Source: an uncultured Eubacterium sp. (GTDB lineage: Bacteria > Bacillota > Clostridia > Lachnospirales > Lachnospiraceae). Taken from it: DNA of 64,000 nucleotides. The notes under the pieces were generated by a model. That model was not told where the DNA came from and ran no database searches. It saw only the letters and a program-made list of their open reading frames with translations. Positions 24,797 through 33,917 of this stretch are shown in pieces. The DNA lies in assembly GCA_910589595.1 (NCBI GenBank), contig CAJUTM010000007.1, positions 1 to 64,000 of the forward strand. Direction: 5' to 3'. The position numbers and the translations under genes were made by a program. The stretch's first letter is position 1, and every line of letters starts with the position of its first letter.

Positions 24797-26344
24797 ATGA
24801 AACGTTCATTGAGAACAAGACTTATCATTATATTTTCATCAATGTTAATAGTTACGATTGGCACGATTTGTCTTGCCAACGTTGTTTTGTTGCCATCCTT
24901 TTATCAGAACACAAAAGTAAACCAAATGCAGGGAGTATATTCGCGGACGGTAAAAATCTGCGAGGATGTGGATTGGGAAAATCTGAATGTGACGGCGCAA
25001 AATAAAATATATGACAAACTGGATACGTTGAGCATAAATGCCAATGTTAGCATATATGTCGTGCAGATTAAAGCCTATCGGGGTTCCGGTGACATAACGG
25101 CGCTCCAGTATGTATATCCAGCCGGCTCTGACCGCCTGCAGCAGGTGTCGAGGAGTCAGTTGAGCAAATATGTAAAAGAGATGTATTATAACGAGCCGCT
25201 CGGTGATAATTGCCAAATCATCAACCAGACGGTCAACTACTCGATGTACAAAGTGTATGACGACCGCGTAGAATCGAATTTCATAGAGTTGACGGGCCGG
25301 ATGCCGGATGACTATTGGGTGTATCTGCGTACGAATTACCAGAGTATTCAGGAGAGCGCTTCGGTCTCCAATCAGTTTTTGATGTGTTTGGGAATTATTG
25401 TTGTAATTACCGGAATGTTCATTATGTTTTTAGTGACTAATCAATATACAAAGCCGATTTTGCAGTTGGCGCAGCATGCCAAGGATATGCAGCGGCTCGA
25501 TTTTTCCATGCGCTATCAGGGAGAACGGGACGACGAGATTGGCATGTTGGGCGATAGCATGAATGCCCTTTCTGACAAGCTAGAGCAGACGATTTCGGAA
25601 TTGAAGACGGCAAATAATGAATTGCAGTTAGATTTGCAGCGGCGCTCGGAGCAGGAACAGATGAGGCAGGAATTTCTGGCAAATGTCTCGCATGAATTAA
25701 AGACGCCGATTGCTCTCATACAGGGGTATGCGGAAGGGTTACAGGAAAATATAAGCGACGACGAGGAAAGTCGGGATTTCTACTGTGAAGTAATTGTCGA
25801 CGAGGCCGGCAAGATGAATAAAATGGTTAAAAAATTGCTCAGCCTCAATCAATTAGAATTTGGGAACGGACAGGTTCATTTAGAGCATTTTGATTTGTCG
25901 AGTGTGATTAAATCGGTGCTGAATTCGACGGATATATTGTTTAAGCAGGCGGATATAAAGCTGTCGTACCACGAAAGTCCGACTCCTCTTATGGTATGGG
26001 CGGACGAGTACATGGTGGAAGAGGTTGTTATGAATTATATCAGCAACGCACTGAACCATGTCAAATATGATAAAATCATCGAGATTAAGACGACGCAGAC
26101 CGATTCCCATGTGCGGACAAGTGTATTTAATACCGGAGACGCCATTCCGGAAGAAGATATCAAAAAGATTTGGAATAAGTTTTATAAAGTAGATAAGGCG
26201 CGCACGCGGGAATACGGGGGAAACGGAATCGGGCTTTCCATTGTAAAAGCGGTTATGGTGGCGCATAATCAGCGGTATGGCGTGCGCAATTATGAAAACG
26301 GCGTGGAGTTTTGGTTTGAACTTGACAGGAAAAGTGTTGATTGA
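24797..26344 (+). CDS. Sensor histidine kinase (HAMP)
   Basis: 515 residues from ATG 24797 (GGAGG at 7 bases). Membrane helix about 9-31, an extracellular sensor domain of about 160 residues, a second membrane helix (about 196-218), HAMP, HisKA with His299 in ANVSHELKTPIALIQGYAEG, and an ATPase domain ending GNGIGLSIVKAVM. It is the cognate kinase for the preceding regulator. The extracellular domain has no named family that I recognise; the stimulus is unknown. Confidence 0.93.
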   Translation: MKRSLRTRLIIIFSSMLIVTIGTICLANVVLLPSFYQNTKVNQMQGVYSRTVKICEDVDWENLNVTAQNKIYDKLDTLSINANVSIYVVQIKAYRGSGDITALQYVYPAGSDRLQQVSRSQLSKYVKEMYYNEPLGDNCQIINQTVNYSMYKVYDDRVESNFIELTGRMPDDYWVYLRTNYQSIQESASVSNQFLMCLGIIVVITGMFIMFLVTNQYTKPILQLAQHAKDMQRLDFSMRYQGERDDEIGMLGDSMNALSDKLEQTISELKTANNELQLDLQRRSEQEQMRQEFLANVSHELKTPIALIQGYAEGLQENISDDEESRDFYCEVIVDEAGKMNKMVKKLLSLNQLEFGNGQVHLEHFDLSSVIKSVLNSTDILFKQADIKLSYHESPTPLMVWADEYMVEEVVMNYISNALNHVKYDKIIEIKTTQTDSHVRTSVFNTGDAIPEEDIKKIWNKFYKVDKARTREYGGNGIGLSIVKAVMVAHNQRYGVRNYENGVEFWFELDRKSVD

Positions 26345-26366
26345 TAGGGTAAACATATGATATAAT
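26337..26366 (+). promoter_or_regulatory. Possible promoter of the lipoprotein gene
   Basis: TTGATT (26337-26342), 18 bases, TATAAT (26361-26366), overlapping the end of the kinase gene. Confidence 0.4.
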
Positions 26367-26404
26367 GATAAAAGAGTTTTTTTGGACGAGAGGAGGCGGA
26401 TTTT

Positions 26405-27115
26405 GTGAAACGGAATGGTATTTTTATTCTGCTCACGATTCTATCTATATTATCTCTGACCGGATGTGCAGATTTGAGTGATTTGACAGAGGAACAGTCG
26501 AATCTCATCGCACAGTATTCGGCGGGAGTTTTACTCCGGTATTCGGATAGCTATGAAAGACGTTTAATTACAAAAGAGCAATTGAAAAAACAAGGTGCAG
26601 AAGAAGCTGCACCGGAGCAGCCGGAGACACAGACAACGCCTGTTGCCAGTGCCGTTCCGATTGATACGACGACGGATGAGGCAGCGTCACAAAAGCCTGC
26701 GGAGACGCCGGGTGTGACGGTAAACGACTTTTTTCAATTCGACGGCGTGACGGTAACTTATGATTCTTACCGTTTTGCGTCCAAATACGGGAGTACGCAG
26801 ATACGCGCAGACGAGGGAGAGACCCTGCTTGTTGTTACGTTTGTGCTGAAAAACACTACAGGGAAGACAAAAGAGCTGAACCTTATGAAGAGAACCGACA
26901 TTTCATATCAGGCGGATGTGGACGGAGAACAATACCAGCCGGGGATAAGTATGTTGGAGAACGGTGGTTTGAACCAGCTTTCGACAAAGCTGAAAGCAGG
27001 AGAAAAGGAAAAAGCAGTACTTATTTACCGGATGAGTCGGGACAAAAAAGACGCTGCTTCGGTTGTGCTTACCTTATCGGATAAGAACAGAACTGCAAAA
27101 GTTACATTGCGGTAG
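26405..27115 (+). CDS. Lipoprotein with DUF4352-like immunoglobulin-fold domain
   Basis: 236 residues from GTG 26405 (GAGGAGG upstream). Lipobox LSLTGC gives a lipidated Cys at about residue 21. A Pro/Thr/Glu-rich linker (about 62-105) leads to a beta domain with the DUF4352 pattern (LLVVTFVLKNTTGKTKELNL, then the KLKAGEKEKAVLIYRM strand pair). Such domains sit outside the membrane and are thought to bind ligands or partners. It lies next to the two-component system and may be part of its regulon, which is inference. Confidence 0.82.
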   Translation: MKRNGIFILLTILSILSLTGCADLSDLTEEQSNLIAQYSAGVLLRYSDSYERRLITKEQLKKQGAEEAAPEQPETQTTPVASAVPIDTTTDEAASQKPAETPGVTVNDFFQFDGVTVTYDSYRFASKYGSTQIRADEGETLLVVTFVLKNTTGKTKELNLMKRTDISYQADVDGEQYQPGISMLENGGLNQLSTKLKAGEKEKAVLIYRMSRDKKDAASVVLTLSDKNRTAKVTLR

Positions 27116-27130
27116 CAAGGAGGACAGATT

Positions 27131-27505
27131 ATGTTTGAAGAGAGGAAACGGAGTTTGTTTTTTGGACTTCCGCTATCTTTTACAAAGTATAAAATTGAGC
27201 AGGAGCGCATTAATATTCATAAGGGTTTTCTGCGTATCGTGGAAAACGATACACTGATGTACCGGATTCAGGATGTGACGCTGGTCAGAAGCCTGTTTGA
27301 GCGGATGTTTGGGCTCGGTACGGTTGTTTGCTTTTCCAGTGATGTAACAGACCCCAAATTGGAGCTTGTTCATATAAAAAATGCAAGGGAAATAAAAGAT
27401 TATATTATGAGGACATCGGAAGCGGAACGGCGCAAAGTCAGGACATTGCATACGATGGATTTGGATGCAGACGCAGGACAGATAGACGCCGCAGACGAGG
27501 GATAG
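27131..27505 (+). CDS. Small PH-domain-like (bPH) protein
   Basis: 124 residues. The central 80 residues have the bacterial PH pattern of YdbS-like proteins (FTKYKIEQERINIHKGFLRI, DTLMYRIQDVTLVRSLFERM, then GLGTVVCFSSD), but without membrane helices. The C-terminal tail is acidic. Function is unknown; it lies between the lipoprotein and cheV with 15-base gaps and an AAGGAGG site. Confidence 0.7.
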   Translation: MFEERKRSLFFGLPLSFTKYKIEQERINIHKGFLRIVENDTLMYRIQDVTLVRSLFERMFGLGTVVCFSSDVTDPKLELVHIKNAREIKDYIMRTSEAERRKVRTLHTMDLDADAGQIDAADEG

Positions 27506-27519
27506 AAAAGGAGGAGAAT

Positions 27520-28428
27520 ATGGCAGTAGAAACAGGAATTTTACTGGAAAGCGGAACCAACGAATTAGAACTGTTAGAATTTGTTGTAGGAGACCAGCAT
27601 TATGGAATAAATGTGGCAAAGATTAATGAGCTTTGCCCGTATCAGCAGCCAATCATGGTGCCAAATTCACATGAGTACATAGAGGGAATTTTCATGCCGA
27701 GAGATCGGATTATTACCGTTATTGATTTGGCAAAGGCGCTGGGGATTCGTGTGACGCAGGACGTTGCGAATGATATGTATATTATTACCAATTTCAATCG
27801 TCTGCACACCGCATTTCATGTACAGAAAGTGCTCGGTATTCACCGTGTATCATGGAAAGATATTGTGAAACCGGACTCCACAATAAGCGGAAGCGGAAAA
27901 GGAGTAGCGACCGGTATTACAAAGATTAACGGAAAGATTATTATTGTACTTGATTTTGAGAAGATAGTAACCGAAGTAAATCCGGAAACCGGATTGAAAC
28001 TTTCCGAAATTGAGGCCATGGGAGAGCGTTCCCGCCACGAGTGTCCGATTTTGCTGGCGGAGGACTCACCACTGCTGTTAGAGATGTTGAAAAAGTGTCT
28101 GTCACAGGCAGGATATACCAATCTGATTGCCACAAGCAATGGATTGGAAGCATGGAATACGCTGGAACGAATGATGAGAGATGGCGCTGTCATCGGCAAA
28201 GATGTTGCGCTCGTTATTACTGATATTGAGATGCCGCAGATGGATGGACATCATTTGGCGAAACGCATCAAGGAAGACCCGAAGTATGACGGACTTCCGG
28301 TTGTTATTTTCTCTTCTCTTGTGAATGATGAGATGAAGAGAAAGGGGGAGGCTCTGGGCGTTGACGCGCAGTTATCCAAACCGGAGATTGGACGTTTGGT
28401 ACACCAACTGGATTTGTTGTTGAACTGA
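27520..28428 (+). CDS. cheV: Chemotaxis protein CheV (CheW-receiver fusion)
   Basis: 302 residues. The CheW-like domain (about 15-165) begins LLEFVVGDQHYGINVAKINE and includes EYIEGIFMPRDRIITVIDLA. The receiver (about 175-302) has acceptor Asp235 in VALVITDIEMPQMDG and lysine in LSKPEI. CheV couples chemoreceptors to CheA and adjusts adaptation when phosphorylated, implying a motile, chemotactic host. AAAAGGAGG precedes the ATG. Other chemotaxis genes are not in the window. Confidence 0.94.
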   Translation: MAVETGILLESGTNELELLEFVVGDQHYGINVAKINELCPYQQPIMVPNSHEYIEGIFMPRDRIITVIDLAKALGIRVTQDVANDMYIITNFNRLHTAFHVQKVLGIHRVSWKDIVKPDSTISGSGKGVATGITKINGKIIIVLDFEKIVTEVNPETGLKLSEIEAMGERSRHECPILLAEDSPLLLEMLKKCLSQAGYTNLIATSNGLEAWNTLERMMRDGAVIGKDVALVITDIEMPQMDGHHLAKRIKEDPKYDGLPVVIFSSLVNDEMKRKGEALGVDAQLSKPEIGRLVHQLDLLLN

Positions 28429-28511
28429 TATGCCGAAAGAGATTCCCGCGATGTCGATGGCATTGTGGGTTCTTCCTATTTATAAATTATCGGATAAAGG
28501 AGGGGTGACAG

Positions 28512-30341
28512 GTGACCCTGTGTAGAAAGTGTGGAAAAGAGATTCCGGATGGAGAAGAACTGTGTCAGGATTGTCAAAGCCAAGAGGGGAATTTGAGTGA
28601 TGCCTATTTAGATGAATTAATGAAAAGTATGGAAACAGAACCGGATGGGTCGAATCATGATGAGCCTGTTGCGACAGAAACGGTATTTGATGAATTACCG
28701 GACTTAGAAGAGGAACTTTTGTTTTCTGAAACGACGGATTTAGGAGAAGATCTGGCATTTGGGGAAGAGACGTCGGTAACAGAAGATGGAGCTGCCGGAG
28801 AAGAGCCGGAGGAAGACGAGCCGGTTATGATGGATGAACCGGCGTTAGAAGAAGAATCGGTGGCCATTGACGAGCCGCTTGTTATGGAGGAGCCGGCATT
28901 GGCAGAAGAATCGGCGGCTATCGGGGAGCAGGAAGAGGACGAACCGCTTTTCATGGAGGAGCCGGCATTGGCAGAAGAACCGGTGGCTATCGGAGAGCCG
29001 GAGGAAGACGAGCCGCTTTTTGATACGGGCGCTGTGGATTCGGCAGAGGAAGAGGAGCCATTGTCGCTGGATGAACCGGAACAGAAAGAATCAGAAGAAG
29101 AAACAGTAGATGACTTAATTGCGATGTTATCTCAGGATTTCGAAAATTACGAGGCGCAGGAAAAAGAAGCGGCGGAAGCGTCAAATGAAGAACCGGAAGC
29201 GCCGGTGTTGGACGAGAGTCCGATAGAGGCTTCCCTGTTTTCGGAAGAAAATGAAGACGGTGGAATTTTTGCTGATGATGTCGATTCGCTGTCGATTGAT
29301 AATATTTTTAATGACGCGCTCTCTGTCGTAGACTATAGCGAGGCGGAGCAGGAAGAGGAAGCTTTAGATGAATTTGTCTCTCCGGAAGAGGCGAAAGCGG
29401 AACCGGAAGCGCCGAAAGAAGAAGTATTGGATAGCCTGATGGTGGATTCACTGGCGTTGGAAGACGATGAGCCTGCCGAATCAAAAGAAGCGAAAGCGGC
29501 GAAAGTTCCAAAAGAGAAAAAGGATAGTATTTGGAAACGTGTCTTTGGAAATATCATTACGGAGCAGTCCGCCGAAGAGGAAGAGCGGGAACGTCAAGAA
29601 GAACAGGCGTCGGCAGAGCAAAAAGCAGCGGCGAAAGAAGAAAAGAAAAAACAGGCAATCGAAGAAAAGGCTAAGAAAGCGGAGCAGGCGCAGGCGGCAA
29701 AAGAGAAGAAAGCTGCCGAAAAAGCGGAGCAAGCCGCAGTAAAAGCCGCCGAAAAAGAAGAGAAAAAACGCCTGAAAGCAGAGGCAGAGGCAAATGAAGT
29801 AGTGGGAAAAATTAATCCTCTCGGCGCTTCGATAGTTATGGTCTGCTTCGGGCTGCTTTGTGTTGCCACGATTATCGGCAGTCAGGTGTTGTCGCATTCC
29901 GGCTCGGTAAAGGGAGCGGAGAACTCTTTTGAAAAGAGAGATTATAAGGAGGCTTACCGTTCGCTGGCAGGGATAAATATTTCCGAAGATTCCGAAGATT
30001 TTGAAATGAAAGATAAAATACGAATCTGTATGCAGCTGCAGCACCAGTTGGATTCCTATGCCAATTACTATGAAGTGAAGATGTATCTGGAGGCGCTGGA
30101 TTCTTTGATGAAAGGGATTCGCAGCTATGATGAGAACCAGAGTAAGGCGGAAAGATACAATATTGTCAGCCAGTATAATGAATTGGAAGTGAAACTGGCA
30201 CAACAGCTTTATGAGGAGTTTGGCGTCAGTGAATCGCAGGCGCGGAGCATTAATTCACTTGAAGACCAGATTGCTTACACGAGCCGTTTGGAGAATATTA
30301 TCGCCCAGTGGGAAGCGCGCAATAAAGAAGATGAGAAATAG
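28512..30341 (+). CDS. Zinc-ribbon, acidic-repeat, coiled-coil membrane protein
   Basis: 609 residues from GTG 28512 (AGGAGGGG site). Zinc ribbon CRKCGKEIPDGEELCQDC at residues 4-21; an Asp/Glu/Pro-rich disordered stretch of about 300 residues with internal repeats; a Lys/Glu/Ala coiled coil (about 345-430); one membrane helix (about 436-456, SIVMVCFGLLCVATIIGS); and an external helical domain of about 150 residues that resembles TPR-type repeats (SFEKRDYKEAYRSLAGI). I do not know its role. The acidic spacer could hold the zinc ribbon far from the membrane. Confidence 0.75.
   Translation: MTLCRKCGKEIPDGEELCQDCQSQEGNLSDAYLDELMKSMETEPDGSNHDEPVATETVFDELPDLEEELLFSETTDLGEDLAFGEETSVTEDGAAGEEPEEDEPVMMDEPALEEESVAIDEPLVMEEPALAEESAAIGEQEEDEPLFMEEPALAEEPVAIGEPEEDEPLFDTGAVDSAEEEEPLSLDEPEQKESEEETVDDLIAMLSQDFENYEAQEKEAAEASNEEPEAPVLDESPIEASLFSEENEDGGIFADDVDSLSIDNIFNDALSVVDYSEAEQEEEALDEFVSPEEAKAEPEAPKEEVLDSLMVDSLALEDDEPAESKEAKAAKVPKEKKDSIWKRVFGNIITEQSAEEEERERQEEQASAEQKAAAKEEKKKQAIEEKAKKAEQAQAAKEKKAAEKAEQAAVKAAEKEEKKRLKAEAEANEVVGKINPLGASIVMVCFGLLCVATIIGSQVLSHSGSVKGAENSFEKRDYKEAYRSLAGINISEDSEDFEMKDKIRICMQLQHQLDSYANYYEVKMYLEALDSLMKGIRSYDENQSKAERYNIVSQYNELEVKLAQQLYEEFGVSESQARSINSLEDQIAYTSRLENIIAQWEARNKEDEK
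28887..29024 (+). repeat. 69-bp tandem repeat within the acidic region
   Basis: Two near-identical 69-base units begin at 28887 and 28956 (each starts GAGGAGCCGGCATTGGCAGA), encoding MEEPALAEE-xx-AIGE-xEEDEPLF. A weaker unit precedes them. The length of the acidic spacer probably varies by repeat slippage. Confidence 0.7.
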
Positions 30342-30372
30342 TCTGACGGCGTCGGATACTGAGGAGGATGGC

Positions 30373-30981
30373 ATGATTACCATTGTAGATTATGATGCGG
30401 GAAATATTAAAAGTGTGGAAAAAGCGCTGCAATATATCGGCGCCCAATGTGTTATCACAAGAGATACCGACCTTATCGGCAGAGCGGATAAAGTAATTGT
30501 TCCGGGGGTAGGGGCGTTTGAGCAGGCTATGGATAATATGCGCCAATATCAACTGATTGATGTTCTTCGTGAAGTTGCGAAGAGAGGAACACCGATACTT
30601 GGTATTTGTCTTGGATTGCAGCTCTTTTTTGAGAGAAGCGAAGAATCCGAACACAATGTAAGCGGATTGGCTTTGCTGCCGGGGGAAATCATACGTTTTC
30701 CGGATAAGGACGGTTACAAGATTCCCCATATGGGATGGAATTCCTTACATATACAACCGTCTTCGCGTTTGCTGCAAGGGGTTCCGGAGAATGCGTTTGT
30801 ATATTTTGTACATTCCTATTATCTGAAAGCGGAAAATCCGCAGCATGTCGCCGCCACAGCCAATTACATTACCGATATACACGCGGCGGTTGAGCATGAA
30901 AATGTATTTGCCACACAATTTCATCCGGAGAAAAGTGGCGATGTGGGATTGCAGATTTTAAAAAATTTTGTCGCTCTATGA
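30373..30981 (+). CDS. hisH: Imidazole glycerol phosphate synthase, glutaminase subunit
   Basis: 202 residues from ATG 30373 (GAGGAGG site); the frame continues upstream to 30211 but that part only mirrors the preceding gene. Class I glutamine amidotransferase: nucleophile Cys in LGICLGLQLFFERSEE, oxyanion strand PGVGAFEQAM, and His/Glu in ATQFHPEKSGDVG. It releases ammonia for HisF in histidine synthesis. The two are adjacent, overlapping at the level of ribosome binding sites. Confidence 0.96.
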   Translation: MITIVDYDAGNIKSVEKALQYIGAQCVITRDTDLIGRADKVIVPGVGAFEQAMDNMRQYQLIDVLREVAKRGTPILGICLGLQLFFERSEESEHNVSGLALLPGEIIRFPDKDGYKIPHMGWNSLHIQPSSRLLQGVPENAFVYFVHSYYLKAENPQHVAATANYITDIHAAVEHENVFATQFHPEKSGDVGLQILKNFVAL

Positions 30982-30997
30982 TTTCAGGAGGTTGTCT

Positions 30998-31759
30998 ATG
31001 TTTACGAAAAGAGTCATCCCCTGTCTGGATGTAAATAACGGCAGAGTAGTAAAAGGCGTGAATTTTGTTAATCTGATAGATGCCGGAGATCCGGTGTCCG
31101 TGGGGGCGGCTTATGGTGCGGCCGGTGCGGATGAACTCGTCTTTCTCGATATAACGGCGTCTAGTGACGCAAGGGAAATTAAGGCTAATATGGTACGCAA
31201 GGTGGCGGAAACCGTTTTTATTCCTTTTACGGTAGGAGGCGGTATCCGAACAATAGAAGATTTTCGAATGATTTTGCGGGAGGGTGCAGATAAAGTGGCA
31301 GTAAACTCGGCTGCGATTTTGAATCCTGCGCTGATTTCCGAGGCGGCAGATAAATTCGGAAGCCAGTGCGTCGTTGTGGCGATTGACGCCAAAAGACGTG
31401 ACGGAGGCGACGGCTGGACGATTTATAAAAACGGCGGCCGCGTCGATATGAAAATGGATGCTGTGGAGTGGGCCATAGAGGCGGAGCGTCTGGGAGCTGG
31501 AGAGATTTTGCTCACCAGCATGGACTGTGATGGAACAAAGGACGGATATGACATTGAATTAACCCGTACCGTCTCGGAAAACGTTGGTATTCCCGTAATC
31601 GCCTCGGGTGGAGCGGGAACGAAACAGCATTTTTACGAAGTATTAACGGAAGGAAAGGCAGACGCCGTGCTGGCGGCTTCTCTTTTTCATTTTAATGAAC
31701 TGGAAATTAAAGATTTGAAACAGTACCTGCACACAGAGGGAATTAGTGTGAGAATGTAG
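30998..31759 (+). CDS. hisF: Imidazole glycerol phosphate synthase, cyclase subunit
   Basis: 253 residues from ATG 30998 (AGGAGG at 5 bases). Half-barrel repeats and catalytic Asp residues: FTKRVIPCLDVNNGRVVKGV at the start, VGGGIRTIEDFRM, and LLTSMDCDGTKDGYD. It joins PRFAR and ammonia from HisH to give imidazole glycerol phosphate and AICAR. No other his genes are in the window, so the pathway is split on the chromosome. Confidence 0.97.
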   Translation: MFTKRVIPCLDVNNGRVVKGVNFVNLIDAGDPVSVGAAYGAAGADELVFLDITASSDAREIKANMVRKVAETVFIPFTVGGGIRTIEDFRMILREGADKVAVNSAAILNPALISEAADKFGSQCVVVAIDAKRRDGGDGWTIYKNGGRVDMKMDAVEWAIEAERLGAGEILLTSMDCDGTKDGYDIELTRTVSENVGIPVIASGGAGTKQHFYEVLTEGKADAVLAASLFHFNELEIKDLKQYLHTEGISVRM

Positions 31760-31770
31760 AGGATGAAAAG

Positions 31771-32445
31771 ATGGCAGCTTTGACGGGAGAATGGGAACAG
31801 GCGTTAAAAGCGGAGTTTTCCAAAGAGTACTATAAGAAGTTATTTTTATTTATTCGGGAACAATACCAAAAGGTTGCGGTGTATCCGCAGTCAGATGAAA
31901 TATTTACGGCTTTTCATCTGACTCCTTTAGAGAAAGTAAAAGTAGTGATTATCGGACAGGATCCCTATCACAATACGGGACAGGCGCACGGACTCTGTTT
32001 TTCGGTAAAACCGAATGTAGAAATTCCGCCGTCTCTTGTAAACATATATACGGAATTACATGATGATTTGGGGTGTAAAATACCGAATCACGGCTATCTG
32101 ACCTCATGGGCCGAACAGGGAGTGCTGCTTTTAAATACGGTTTTGACGGTACAGGCGCATAAACCGATGTCACATCGGGGAGTGGGCTGGGAAGAATTTA
32201 CGGACGCCGCCATACGCAAAATAAATGAGCTCGACAGGCCGGTTGTGTTTATCCTCTGGGGGAAACCGGCGCAGGAAAAGGCGAAGATGTTAGACAACCC
32301 CAATCATTTGATTTTGAAAGCGCCTCATCCGAGTCCGCTGTCCGCTTATCGGGGATTTTTCGGAAGCCGGCCGTTTAGCCAGACGAATCAATTTTTGTCG
32401 GAACACGGCGTTGCTCCCATTGACTGGCAGATACCGGACATATAG
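31771..32445 (+). CDS. ung: Uracil-DNA glycosylase
   Basis: 224 residues, family 1 UDG. Water-activating motif GQDPYHNTGQAHGLCFSV and the minor-groove loop HPSPLSAYRGFFG are both intact. It removes uracil from DNA and complements dut. It begins 11 bases after hisF with GAGG upstream, so it is read with hisHF; a strong terminator begins at its stop codon. Confidence 0.97.
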   Translation: MAALTGEWEQALKAEFSKEYYKKLFLFIREQYQKVAVYPQSDEIFTAFHLTPLEKVKVVIIGQDPYHNTGQAHGLCFSVKPNVEIPPSLVNIYTELHDDLGCKIPNHGYLTSWAEQGVLLLNTVLTVQAHKPMSHRGVGWEEFTDAAIRKINELDRPVVFILWGKPAQEKAKMLDNPNHLILKAPHPSPLSAYRGFFGSRPFSQTNQFLSEHGVAPIDWQIPDI

Positions 32446-32483
32446 AAAAGAAGAAGCTGTAAAACTTCTTCTTTTCTTGTTTT
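32445..32483 (+). terminator. Terminator of the hisHF-ung unit
   Basis: GAAAAGAAGAAG (32445-32456) pairs with CTTCTTCTTTTC (32465-32476), then TTGTTTT. Confidence 0.7.
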
Positions 32484-32551
32484 ATAGGATTAGGGTGTCC
32501 TGCGTGGAACAAGAATCAGCGAAGCTGATTCTTGAAGAACCTTAGTTCTTT

Positions 32552-32580
32552 GCGGCGAAGTTTTCAGTCGCCGTTTTTTT
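32552..32580 (+). terminator. Second terminator, repeated at 43441-43469
   Basis: Stem GCGGCGA / TCGCCG with loop containing GTTTTCAG, followed by seven T. The 29-base sequence matches the minus strand of 43469-43441 at 26 positions. The T-run also supplies the stop codon of the convergent gene (TAA, 32581-32579). Confidence 0.7.
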
Positions 32581-33631
32581 ATGCCGAAAAGTCTACGTGT
32601 TGAATTGTTCCGGCTTTGCCGGTCGATTCATGCAGAAAAATACCGGTGCTTTGAATTTTGGCAAGGGTGTCGTTTGTCTCTGCGTCATTGAGGTCAAATT
32701 TAGTAGAAACATTGCCAAGGTAGATAGCTCCAATATCTGCTTCCTGTAAAGAAAGTAATTTGTCCGTTCCATCGTAATCTTTTGTCCACACTTTTAAACT
32801 TTTATAGATTTCATCATTTTCGTCAATCCATCCGTTGCCATCCGAATCATAGGCGGCAAGGTCGCGGAACCCATCACCGCTCTTTGTGCCGAACAATTCG
32901 GAACCATCGTTAATTATGCCGTCTCCGTTTCTGTCAAATGCCAAGAAACCGCTGCCTTTTGCAAGGGTAGCTATTTTTTCAGACGTTCCGTCACTGTCAA
33001 TGTCAAAGAAGAACGACTGGTCTGTTACTGCTGCTGTAGGAACATCCATATTGATGACCAGCGGGTCATAATAAGTTAAGACGTCGTTCAGCGACTGGTC
33101 GAGTTCGGTTTCTTCCATGAAAGCCCGTGACATGGACAAATCAAGGGAAAAAGACAATTCTCTTCCGTCTGATGTTTTTACCATCCCTTTTGTGGAGAAA
33201 GTAGTTGCCTCGGTTTCAGCATGAAATGAATAATAATGTACATTACTGCGGTACCACACCTGATTAGACTGGTTTTGCTGCTGCTCGTTATTTGAAGTGA
33301 GGTATTCCGTGCGGCTCTGACTGTTGAAGTTTCTCCCCTTTATCATATTCCGCATCATTTCGATAATATGTTTCAGCAAACGGGTATTCAAGTCCTGAAA
33401 AGATTCTTCAATCGACAGGGTTGTGTTTGTAGCCGGCATATAAATAAGTGTGGATGGGGAGGCGAAGTTAAAAGCATCTCTGCCTCCAAAAGAGTTTGGA
33501 TTGTTCGCTGCATTAACTGGCAGCTTTCCGGAAGCCATCGTAAACATTTCCTCAGAAGAATATTCTGTCACGGAAACTTTACGGGCTGAGTAGGTTGCGT
33601 CCATCTGGACAGCGCTACTATCAATTTTCAG
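32579..33631 (-). CDS. Protein with EF-hand-like calcium loops, CTG start
   Basis: 350 residues. The C-terminal half carries calcium-loop motifs of the dockerin/EF-hand kind (FDRNGDGIINDGSELFG, YDSDGNGWIDENDEIYKSLK) found in bacterial surface and integrin-like proteins; the N-terminal 130 residues are Ser/Thr-rich and have no signal peptide. I place the start at a CTG (33631) because AAAGGATG lies 8 bases before it and relatives begin with a KIDSS-x-VQM-like sequence; the in-frame codons further upstream run through the leader. The function is unknown; it is divergent from the xylanase gene. Confidence 0.65.
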   Translation of the reverse strand: MKIDSSAVQMDATYSARKVSVTEYSSEEMFTMASGKLPVNAANNPNSFGGRDAFNFASPSTLIYMPATNTTLSIEESFQDLNTRLLKHIIEMMRNMIKGRNFNSQSRTEYLTSNNEQQQNQSNQVWYRSNVHYYSFHAETEATTFSTKGMVKTSDGRELSFSLDLSMSRAFMEETELDQSLNDVLTYYDPLVINMDVPTAAVTDQSFFFDIDSDGTSEKIATLAKGSGFLAFDRNGDGIINDGSELFGTKSGDGFRDLAAYDSDGNGWIDENDEIYKSLKVWTKDYDGTDKLLSLQEADIGAIYLGNVSTKFDLNDAETNDTLAKIQSTGIFLHESTGKAGTIQHVDFSA

Positions 33632-33746
33632 TGCAATCGCATCCTTTCTGTAACACGCAATTGCAACATACACCCAAATGCGCAATTCCGTGTGTAATAT
33701 AATGCGCATCCGTGCGAAATAACTAAGACCCACCTTGGTACATAGT

Positions 33747-33765
33747 GATGATACAGAATATCATC
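33747..33765. promoter_or_regulatory. Dyad between divergent genes
   Basis: GATGATA-CAGAA-TATCATC is a perfect 7-bp inverted repeat with a 5-base spacer. On the minus strand it overlaps a possible -35 TTGATG. It is a candidate operator for the divergent calcium-loop protein and xylanase genes. Confidence 0.4.
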
Positions 33766-33796
33766 AAATAATATATCGGTTAAATCTGGAAACAAA

Positions 33797-33825
33797 TTTA
33801 CTTTTTTATCAAACGGGTGTATAAT
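33797..33825 (+). promoter_or_regulatory. Promoter of the xylanase gene
   Basis: TTTACT (33797-33802), 17 bases, TATAAT (33820-33825), followed by a leader with a small hairpin GTATCTA / TTAGATAC (about 33845-33883). Confidence 0.65.
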
Positions 33826-33917
33826 AAAACTATCATTACAATGGTATCTATCGCAATAGCCTTAGATACAGGTAAACAATTTGAAATTATTTATTTTATT
33901 TGGAAAGGGACAACACA

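Noticed and set aside
30211..30372. N-terminal extension of HisH
   Set aside because: The extension overlaps the previous gene in another frame and has no family similarity; GAGGAGG before ATG 30373 fixes the start.
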